Shown in pieces: positions 57,237 to 64,000 of a DNA stretch of 64,000 bases (position 1 is the first letter of the stretch; every line of letters starts with the position of its first letter). This DNA is from DASQZK01 sp963764345 (lineage in GTDB: Bacteria; Bacteroidota; Bacteroidia; Bacteroidales; GCA-2748055), in assembly GCA_963764345.1 (NCBI GenBank), contig CAVXSF010000009.1:620001-684000 (forward strand). Reading direction: 5' to 3'. The notes under the pieces were generated by a model. It was not told the origin of the DNA. It made no database searches and saw only the letters and a list, made by a program, of their open reading frames with translations. The translations under genes and the position numbers were made by a program.

Positions 57237-58817
57237 ATGAAAACCGCCACAAAATTATTAATCCCTGTCCTCATAATCTTTAATTGTATCGGATTAAACG
57301 GGCAACCCTACTTTGACACACACGTTGCGAACAAGTTTGTGAAGGAAAATACATACATCGCAAGCAGGCAGGACACCTCAACACCTCCGCGGTTCGATGA
57401 GGTAAGGGATAAGCTGCCTGTGCCGCTCTGGCCTGCCCGCCCGGATGTCATTAAACTGTACTGGCGAACCTGGGAAATAGCTTTTGGCAACCTGCGAACG
57501 GTGACCAAAGAGAACGGCTTTATCAACCCTTACGTCGATCCGGCATTCAACGGTAACATTTTTACGGAGGATTGCGGTTTTATGATGCTGTATGGCCGTT
57601 ACGGGTTCAGGGCTTTCGATTTTCAAAAGTCACTGGACAATTTTTACGCACTTCAGCACAAGGATGGGTTTATTTGTCGTGAAATTCACGGGTCGAACGG
57701 TAAAGATGCCTTTGAACGTTTCGATCCGTCCAGTGCAGGTATCAATATTTTTCCCTGGGCCGAATGGGAATACTTTTGCAATACGAATGACCTGGAACGC
57801 CTTAAAAGGGTTTTCCCGGTACTTATTGCCAACTATCAATGGTACAGCAATTACAGAACATGGCCTGACGGGAGTTACTTCTCGAGCGGCTGGGGCTGCG
57901 GGATGGATAATCAACCCAGGTTGCCAAAAGGATTTAACCCGGCATTCAGTCACGGGCATATGTCGTGGATCGATGCCACCCTGCAACAGGTGGCAGCCGG
58001 TAAGATAATCCTTCGGATGGCCCGGGTACTCGACCGTCAGTCTGATGTAACGGATATTGCCCGCGATGTAACCGCCCTTACAGCTTATGTGAATTCAAAA
58101 ATGTGGAACAGCGATCTGGATTTCTATGTGGACCGGTTCCGTGACGGAAGCCTGTCAAACGTCAAGTCTATTGGTGCTTATTGGGCATTACTCGCAGAGG
58201 TCATTGACCCTGACCGCAAAAATGTTTTCCTGGCTCACCTGTCAGATCCCTCCGAATTTAACCGTCCTCACAGGGTACCGACCCTTTCCGCTGATAACCC
58301 TTCATACGACTCAACCGGGGGTTACTGGCGCGGAGCCGTATGGGCCATGACCAACTATATGGTATTACGGGGTCTGACAAAGGCCGGTGAAGACTCGCTT
58401 GCCTTCGAGATCGCCAGGAACGACCTGGACAATGTCACCGGTATTTTCAATAAAACAGGTATTATCTGGGAGAATTATTCCCCCGAATTCCCGACGGGAA
58501 GTGGGAGAGAGAATTTTGTCGGGGAAGGTGGGTTAACGGGAACAGCCATTCTGCTGGAATACATTTTTGGTATCCGGGCTGACGTCCCAGGCAATACCAT
58601 TGTCTGGGATATTCGATTACCTGATGAATTTGGGGTGTCCCATTATCCCTTCGGACAAAATGGTGTTGTGGACCTACTCTGCAAAAAAAGAAATGATGTT
58701 ACTGATGAGCCAGAAATCAGGATAAGATCAAATGTTCCTTTCAGATTGAAAATAGTCTGGGAAGGCGGAAGCAAAACAACAGACATTAAAGCTGGTACCG
58801 GTCAGCAACATCTCTGA
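57237..58817 (+). CDS. Secreted MGH1-like (GH63-related) six-hairpin glycoside hydrolase
   Basis: 526 residues with a signal peptide (about 1-23, ending GLNG). The (alpha/alpha)6 barrel is marked by YWRTWEIAFGN (about 81-91), TEDCGFMMLYGRYGF, WGCGMDNQPRLPKG (about 219-232, with the likely acid Asp), GGYWRGAVWAMTNYMVLRGL (about 362-381) and the late IWENYSPEFPTGSG and GEGGLTGTAILLEY. These fit the MGH1-like domain family related to GH63. A mannosyl- or glucosyl-containing substrate is plausible. Secreted or periplasmic. Confidence 0.8.
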   Translation: MKTATKLLIPVLIIFNCIGLNGQPYFDTHVANKFVKENTYIASRQDTSTPPRFDEVRDKLPVPLWPARPDVIKLYWRTWEIAFGNLRTVTKENGFINPYVDPAFNGNIFTEDCGFMMLYGRYGFRAFDFQKSLDNFYALQHKDGFICREIHGSNGKDAFERFDPSSAGINIFPWAEWEYFCNTNDLERLKRVFPVLIANYQWYSNYRTWPDGSYFSSGWGCGMDNQPRLPKGFNPAFSHGHMSWIDATLQQVAAGKIILRMARVLDRQSDVTDIARDVTALTAYVNSKMWNSDLDFYVDRFRDGSLSNVKSIGAYWALLAEVIDPDRKNVFLAHLSDPSEFNRPHRVPTLSADNPSYDSTGGYWRGAVWAMTNYMVLRGLTKAGEDSLAFEIARNDLDNVTGIFNKTGIIWENYSPEFPTGSGRENFVGEGGLTGTAILLEYIFGIRADVPGNTIVWDIRLPDEFGVSHYPFGQNGVVDLLCKKRNDVTDEPEIRIRSNVPFRLKIVWEGGSKTTDIKAGTGQQHL

Positions 58818-58904
58818 ACCTGTTTATAAAATTATGTATTTTTTCACTCCTTCTTCAATTTGTGATAATCTGTGTAATCTTGTGGTTAAAAAAAAGGTTA
58901 ACCC

Positions 58905-60776
58905 TCAGATTTTATCCTTATCTATTCCCCACTTCTGAAAAAGCCATTCGGCAAGACGAAGATCATAATCGCCGTACATCTTAACCGGCCATTTCTGTTT
59001 GTACATCTTTATGACAGCCTGTTTCACCTCAGGCGTCGCCTCATTGGTATAGTCGATGGCATTCAGCGCATGCACCCGGGCAAATTCGTTGGGGTCCTGC
59101 AAAACTTTCATCATGGCATCCAGTCCCTCTTTCTTTTCACCCAAATAATACAAGGCTTCAGCAGATACAACCACAACATCGGGTGAAGGATCCTTCAGGG
59201 CTTTTTTGAGTTCACCGACTGCCGGCCGGGCATCCTCTTTCAAAATGAGCAGTCCGGTTGCCCCCCAGTAACGTATGGCGGGATCCTCATTACCCAGGTA
59301 GCTGACCATTTTGTCAAGGTTCTCCTTTTGACCCATGGTGGCAAGGTTGGCTGCATCCATAATGCCGGCAAGAGGAACCTTACCCGACCGCATATAATCG
59401 TAAAACGGGGTATCACCGGCACGGTTGACAAGCATGGCCTCGGGGATAAAGCCGGTGTCATAAATTTTAGCCGACCAGTCTTCCTGGGCATTTCTCATTC
59501 TCACCAAAACATCATGAAATGCTGTATCACCGGCCAGGTTATGAACTTCCCACGGATCCTTTTCCGTATCGTACAATTCCTCAACAGGCTTGGTGTGCCA
59601 GAATACCGACTGTATTGAGTCGCATTTACCGTCGAGATATGCCTGTTCCCATGAGCGCATCGACGGGGCCAGCCACAGGTAATTGATATGCTGTCCGTAA
59701 ATACGGTAAGGCATATAATTATGAATATAACGGTATTCATGATCCCGCACGGCACGGCACATATCATAGCGTTCGTCCATCCTTCCGCGGAACATATAAA
59801 CATACTGCGGATCTTCTGTTTTTTGTGAACCGAGAAAAGCATGACCCTGCATCCATTCCGGAACCGGTATATGACAAATACTCAAAAGTGTAGGGGCCAG
59901 ATCGACAAAACTGATCAGCCGGTCGACTTTTGAACCCGGCTTCTTTTCAGGAAAGAGGTATTTGTACTTTTCAGGGATCCTGACAATGAACGGCACCCTC
60001 GTTCCGCTTTCATATACAAAACGCTTACTCCTCCCCAACACTCCGCCGTGGTCTCCATAGTAAAAAACGATGGTATTATCCGTCAGTCCGGCATCGTCAA
60101 GTTCCTTGAGTTTCTGACCTATCCACTGATCCATGTCTTCAACCTTATCGTAGTACTGTGCCCAGTCGTGGCGCATCTCAGGCGTATCGGGATGATATGG
60201 TGGCAGTGTGACTTTAGCAGGATCATGACGTAATTCAGCCGTGGGTATTGACTTGTGGATACTGCTTTCGTGGCTGATCCCGCAATTGTACACGGCGAAG
60301 AACGGCTGACCTGGTTTACGGTTCATATATTCGGCCTTATTACTACTCTCATCCCAGACGTCTTTGGTCTGATCCATATCGATGTTGTAATCTTCCTTGG
60401 CATTGTTGGTGCAATAGTATCCTGCTTCCCTGAGGTATTGAGGGAAAAAGCGGACAATATCCGACTTTTTGTATTTGCTTCGCATATGCTGGTTGCCATT
60501 GGAACAGGCATACACTCCGGTGATGATGGTATTGCGGGCAGGAGCACATACCGGGGCGTTGGCATAGGCATGTGTGTAAAGGAAGCCCTGAGAAGCCAAC
60601 CGGTCCATATTGGGCGTTGTAGCAAAGGTATCACCGTAACAACCTGCAAACGGACTGTTATCTTCACTTACCAGCCATAAAATATTAGGAAGATCTTTGG
60701 ATGCTTCCTGTTTACATGATGAGATGCCCGCCAGGGAAAGCAGGGCAAGTCCTAACACTTTATGTGAATTTTTCAT
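58905..60776 (-). CDS. S1-type sulfatase lipoprotein with C-terminal HEAT repeats
   Basis: Start taken at 60776 (623 residues), which gives a lipoprotein signal (LAGISSC, Cys21). The sulfatase core (about 28-470) contains PNILWLVSEDNSP for the metal site and CAPAR (C77-R81), the formylglycine motif matured by a separate enzyme. YYGDHGGVLGRSKR and the DERYDMCRAVRD region fit heparan-N-sulfatase-like members of family S1. The C-terminus (about 490-610) is a stack of HEAT-like helices (NEDPAIRYWGATGLLIL, SPDVVVVSAEALYYLG, EFARVHALNAID). Removes sulfate from a sugar. The longer frame start (60812) would overlap the TrmO gene stop. Confidence 0.87.
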   Translation of the reverse strand: MKNSHKVLGLALLSLAGISSCKQEASKDLPNILWLVSEDNSPFAGCYGDTFATTPNMDRLASQGFLYTHAYANAPVCAPARNTIITGVYACSNGNQHMRSKYKKSDIVRFFPQYLREAGYYCTNNAKEDYNIDMDQTKDVWDESSNKAEYMNRKPGQPFFAVYNCGISHESSIHKSIPTAELRHDPAKVTLPPYHPDTPEMRHDWAQYYDKVEDMDQWIGQKLKELDDAGLTDNTIVFYYGDHGGVLGRSKRFVYESGTRVPFIVRIPEKYKYLFPEKKPGSKVDRLISFVDLAPTLLSICHIPVPEWMQGHAFLGSQKTEDPQYVYMFRGRMDERYDMCRAVRDHEYRYIHNYMPYRIYGQHINYLWLAPSMRSWEQAYLDGKCDSIQSVFWHTKPVEELYDTEKDPWEVHNLAGDTAFHDVLVRMRNAQEDWSAKIYDTGFIPEAMLVNRAGDTPFYDYMRSGKVPLAGIMDAANLATMGQKENLDKMVSYLGNEDPAIRYWGATGLLILKEDARPAVGELKKALKDPSPDVVVVSAEALYYLGEKKEGLDAMMKVLQDPNEFARVHALNAIDYTNEATPEVKQAVIKMYKQKWPVKMYGDYDLRLAEWLFQKWGIDKDKI

Positions 60777-60808
60777 ATCGACATGTTTGGTCATTAATAT
60801 ATCGGCAA

Positions 60809-61285
60809 TCATTTAAACCTTCCGTCAGAGCGGATTTCTCCAAGCCTGGAAATGTTTTCCGCAGTCCAGCCCTCCCTTTCGACGGTGTGGATATCGAAAT
60901 CAGAAACATAAGGTTTGATATCCAGTAAAGGAGTTCCGTCCAGCATATCTGCATTTTCAATCTCCAGAATGTTCCCTTCGACTTTTAACAGCCTGACAAC
61001 TGAAATACCAATAGGATTAGGCCTTTTAGGAGCACGGGTGGAAAACACCCCTCGTTTGACCGTATCCAGAAATGGAGTTACCAACAGATTGTACCCTTTC
61101 GACTTGTGAAATCTGTAAATCAGAAAAATATGGGAGAAGCCGTCAAGATCCTGCAGTCCTTTTGCGTATTTCTTTTTTATCACAACCGTTCCTTTCACAC
61201 CTGCCGCACCCCGGGACTGAATGGGCATACCCTCTGTTGAGATGAAGGGAGTATGAATGGTACCAATGGATCTGAAGAATCTCAT
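60809..61285 (-). CDS. trmO: tRNA N6-methyltransferase TrmO/TsaA
   Basis: 158 residues. The family motif GVFSTRAPKRPNPIGISVVRLL (about 88-109; the RPNPIG core is diagnostic) and the C-terminal LLDIKPYVSDFD are present, with IGTIHTPF at the N-terminus. TrmO methylates the N6-threonylcarbamoyl group of A37 in some tRNAs, using S-adenosylmethionine. The length fits the core domain without the longer C-terminal extension seen in E. coli. It is a cytoplasmic housekeeping gene, and the sulfatase gene follows closely on the same strand. Confidence 0.92.
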   Translation of the reverse strand: MRFFRSIGTIHTPFISTEGMPIQSRGAAGVKGTVVIKKKYAKGLQDLDGFSHIFLIYRFHKSKGYNLLVTPFLDTVKRGVFSTRAPKRPNPIGISVVRLLKVEGNILEIENADMLDGTPLLDIKPYVSDFDIHTVEREGWTAENISRLGEIRSDGRFK

Positions 61286-61461
61286 TTCAGGAACACTGTA
61301 ATTTTTCTTAAATCAGTATGGTCTCAAAAGGGTCTGGTCATACTAAATATCAGGGACCGAAAAAGTAGTCCAAGTTATAAATTATCTAACGTGTTTTGAA
61401 ATATTATTAGCTCAGTGTTTATTTGGGAGAGAAATGGAGCAGGAGTCGCATCAGAAGAGAT

Positions 61462-63591
61462 TCATTCGGCCTTCAGAAATCTGCCGGTAAATTCCTGGCC
61501 GTCGCTGCTGATTTTAATAATATAAAAATCGGGTTTCAGAGCAGAGACGTCGACTGAAAGGTCCGAATTTCGGATTACCGTTTGCATGGCAGGAACGCCA
61601 AAAATGGTGTATATCGTTACAAGTAGTCCGGAATGAACCGGGAAAGATTTGGAGTTCAGGTAAAGGATGTCAAAACAGGGATCAGGAAAGAGGGAAAAGA
61701 GGGGATGTGTTGGGGTCTGAACAGCATCGGTACTGTCGGTAGTATATACATTAAGATGAAAATCGAGCGTATTTTCCTCTCCGCAGTCGTTGGTATAAAT
61801 AACGGTGGCGGTGCAGGAACTGTCAGGTCTCACCGACTGGGTCCTGGCACTTCCTGAGAGTCCGCAACCGCTCCATTCCCAGGTACCGCCTGTGGCAGGC
61901 TGGGGGCTCAGGATAACCTCTACGCCGGCACCGACAGTCACGTCGGTCTTTAACTCCCATATACCTCCGAATACCTGGACGATCGGTGTAATAAGCGGCA
62001 CCGGACAGGGGCTTATAGTGAAAGTACTGGTACCGGTTTCCCCGCAATTATTTGTAAATTGTACAACAGCCTTGCACGGTTCAGACGGAATAATACTTTG
62101 TATTCTGGAGGTCCCCGACGTCCCGCAGCCGCTCCAGCTCCAAGTGCCGAAGTCGGCTGCAACCGGCGCCAGTATGATGACAGAACCGAAATTCACATTG
62201 ATGATCGACGTTTGCTTCATGGCCCCATCGTCGACCTGGACGAAAGGGGTGACCTTGTATGGTTCACAATTACCTGCAATGTTAAAGGTCTGGGTGGTGA
62301 CAGCTCCACAGGTGTTGGTAAAAATGGCTGACGAAATACAGGAATTGCCGGTGCCGGTGCTCTGTTCTTCCGCCGACCCGGAAAATCCGCATCCGCTCCA
62401 TGCCCAGGAACCATCCATATCAGCTGTGGGTTTAAAGGTTACAGTAGTACCCGAATCGACAAAGATGGTATTGCCTTGCTGCCATTCGCCGTCGTCAACG
62501 CGCAACTGCGCTGTTACTGTGGCGGGAGTGCAGGAATGATCCCAACCGTAAACAGCCTTGATATCAGGTACTTCGTCGAGTGTGATCACCAGGTCGTGGT
62601 TGAAGACATAATTCAGATAGTCTTTATCATTGCCGGTAAGCCAGGTGGTATGCCAGATCATCCACCACGACCACATCACTCCCTGTTTAAGGCACTGATC
62701 GGGATTCGGAGGCACACCACATTCATGATAGGCAACCGGTAATGTTTCACTGCCAGTAATATTTCTTACGGTGTTGTACATGCCCGCATGAACATCCTGA
62801 CCTCCGTCATACGTGTCGGCCCCTGCTATATCCACATATTCGTCGCCCGGATACCAGGCAGCATCGGGCGAACCGGTGTAACATAAAACCCAGATCAGGT
62901 TGTTCAGCCCACGGTCGTTAACAAAGTAGTCATACATGGTGCGCCACAGTCGTTTGAATTGCTCAGGTCCCTTTTTACCCCACCAGAACCAGTTGCCATT
63001 CAACTCATGAAAAGGCCGCCAGAGAACCGGTACATGGGCATCCCTCAGAACCTGCAGATGATCGGCCTTAAGCTTAAGCTCACGCCAAAAGTCTGTGTAT
63101 TCTGGAGTGCCTACCTGGAAACATTTGTCGATATCGATTTCAACCTTGCTGTTTTCATACCCTTCTCCAACGCCCGGTGCACCCCAGTGCCACATGATGG
63201 TGGGGATTCCGCCCCGGTTCCACCAGTTGATCTCATTCTGAATCTCCGCATAGTTGGAACTCTCCGTGATCAGGTCAGCCCCCCTTACAGCAGGTAACTT
63301 TCCCGTAACCTGCTGGAGGTAGTTAAGTTCATCCACTCCCCAGGGTGCCCACATCTGGCCCGACAGAATCTTCTTACCCGACATGTCGCAGAGGTAACGA
63401 AACAATGCCACCGCTTCAGGAGAGGGATCGGGATTGGATAAAGTGTCGGGTGGAGTCTGGGCATCAGTACCGACAGTAGTCCTGACAATTTTCAGCTCTC
63501 CGGGGGTAGCACCTATACTGTTCCTTGCTGTCAGATGCGCAGGCTCAATGCTTAAACACAATAACAGCAAGAATAAAACAGGTCTGGTCAT
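61462..63591 (-). CDS. GH26 beta-mannanase with three C-terminal WSGCG repeats and T9SS sorting domain
   Basis: Start taken at 63591, directly before a signal peptide (MTRPVLFLLLLC...), giving 709 residues. The GH26 barrel (about 55-365) has the acid/base Glu in WRPFHELNGNWFWWG (E196) and the nucleophile in VAYHECGV (E290), plus PTIMWHWGAP. Three repeats of about 83 residues follow (about 372-620), each with W-WSGCG-SG, a short Cys pair and (F/Y)TN(T/N/D)CG; they look like Ig-like or binding modules. A T9SS type A sorting domain (LFSLFPDPCFDILYL, about 640-709) ends the protein. GH26 enzymes mostly cut beta-1,4-mannan. Likely released or anchored outside the cell. Confidence 0.85.
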   Translation of the reverse strand: MTRPVLFLLLLCLSIEPAHLTARNSIGATPGELKIVRTTVGTDAQTPPDTLSNPDPSPEAVALFRYLCDMSGKKILSGQMWAPWGVDELNYLQQVTGKLPAVRGADLITESSNYAEIQNEINWWNRGGIPTIMWHWGAPGVGEGYENSKVEIDIDKCFQVGTPEYTDFWRELKLKADHLQVLRDAHVPVLWRPFHELNGNWFWWGKKGPEQFKRLWRTMYDYFVNDRGLNNLIWVLCYTGSPDAAWYPGDEYVDIAGADTYDGGQDVHAGMYNTVRNITGSETLPVAYHECGVPPNPDQCLKQGVMWSWWMIWHTTWLTGNDKDYLNYVFNHDLVITLDEVPDIKAVYGWDHSCTPATVTAQLRVDDGEWQQGNTIFVDSGTTVTFKPTADMDGSWAWSGCGFSGSAEEQSTGTGNSCISSAIFTNTCGAVTTQTFNIAGNCEPYKVTPFVQVDDGAMKQTSIINVNFGSVIILAPVAADFGTWSWSGCGTSGTSRIQSIIPSEPCKAVVQFTNNCGETGTSTFTISPCPVPLITPIVQVFGGIWELKTDVTVGAGVEVILSPQPATGGTWEWSGCGLSGSARTQSVRPDSSCTATVIYTNDCGEENTLDFHLNVYTTDSTDAVQTPTHPLFSLFPDPCFDILYLNSKSFPVHSGLLVTIYTIFGVPAMQTVIRNSDLSVDVSALKPDFYIIKISSDGQEFTGRFLKAE

Positions 63592-64000
63592 AGCAGTTGA
63601 GATTGTTTTAGTCAGAGTACTAACAGTGAGAAAGATATAAAAAACCCCGGACTTTTCAGGAAGGATGCAGACAATTATCATCCGATGTGTCTCCTGGCAG
63701 ACTTCCACGTTATCTACCCCGAAACAACGTTGTCCGGCCGAAATGTCCCGTCAATAAAATAGTAACCCGGTCATCTGCAAAGCAGGTCCCAATCATGAGC
63801 CGGGGTCTGCCAAATTTTTCGGGAAAAGTCAGGCACGGATCCTTCGGAGTTTGAAAAAGGACAGGCTGAAGAGGAACCTGCCCCATTTTTAAAACACCGG
63901 CCTATAGGATCTGTCCGTAATGCGCTAAACGGAATCCGGAAAGACAATAGTCGAAAACCAGGATCATTTCAGGTTTTTAAACAAATTCACCCTCTGCAGG
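63592..64000. other. Terminal intergenic region
   Basis: The region upstream of the GH26 gene. On the minus strand a TATCTTTC box near 63630 is a partial match to the -7 element, but no well-spaced TTTG is seen. No other gene is visible up to the window end. Confidence 0.4.

Noticed and set aside
58855..58890. Possible regulatory motif AATCTGTGTAATCTTGTGG
   Set aside because: The same words occur at several intergenic sites here (45.1, 45.8 and 57.1 kb) and in Bacteroidetes intergenic DNA generally, so it is treated as background repeat sequence.

Overview
The window looks like chromosomal DNA of a Bacteroidota (Bacteroidetes) bacterium, probably an environmental, polysaccharide-degrading member of the Bacteroidales/Marinilabiliales type. 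The evidence is a SusC/SusD pair under an ECF sigma/FecR-type anti-sigma pair, many lipoprotein-type secreted glycan enzymes, two proteins ending in type IX secretion (T9SS) sorting domains, and a tRNA promoter matching the Bacteroidetes consensus TTTG-N19-TAnnTTTG. No rRNA, CRISPR array, prophage or intact IS transposase was seen.

Layout. 1-2.4 kb: a 5'-incomplete, frameshifted zinc peptidase, a 39-bp minisatellite and tRNA-Glu with promoter and terminator. 2.5-4.8 kb: an AAA-type ATPase and a RAYT transposase whose own ORF carries two copies of a long REP-like palindrome. 4.8-15.2 kb: a complete-looking alpha-mannan utilisation locus: sigma factor, FecR, SusC, SusD (frameshifted), LamG surface lipoprotein, GH76 endo-mannanase and GH125 exo-mannosidase. 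15.5-28.1 kb: housekeeping and accessory genes (toxin-antitoxin pair, gene fragments of an integrase and an RHS protein, DUF6090, barrel protein, NodB deacetylase, an ArsR/SRPBCC/DoxX/YdeI group, a P-type ATPase, and a sigma factor with a membrane partner). 28.7-63.6 kb: a long accessory region of secreted glycan enzymes: a DUF4038 glycosidase, an HGSNAT-like acyltransferase, a T9SS esterase, a DUF4493/lamin-tail lipoprotein, a DUF5696 protein, a sugar porter, an alpha/beta hydrolase, GH78 (frameshifted), GH39, a YncE-phosphoesterase, an FG-GAP protein, an MGH1-like glycosidase, a sulfatase with HEAT repeats, and a T9SS GH26. A second sigma/membrane-partner pair and a DUF6150 repeat protein lie inside it.

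How it fits together. The mannan locus has its own sensing, uptake and depolymerisation parts. The second region has many depolymerases and a sugar/H+ symporter but no SusC/D pair, so it may act on a rhamnose-, sulfate- or mannose-containing plant or algal glycan whose transporter lies elsewhere.

The most distinctive non-coding content is repetitive: a roughly 290-bp unit in eight tandem copies (53.2-55.5 kb), each with a perfect 20-bp palindrome; a 243-bp dispersed repeat present twice; a 114-bp MITE-like element; and REP palindromes embedded in the RAYT gene. Four genes carry a single-base frame disruption, which may reflect sequencing or assembly error as well as decay.
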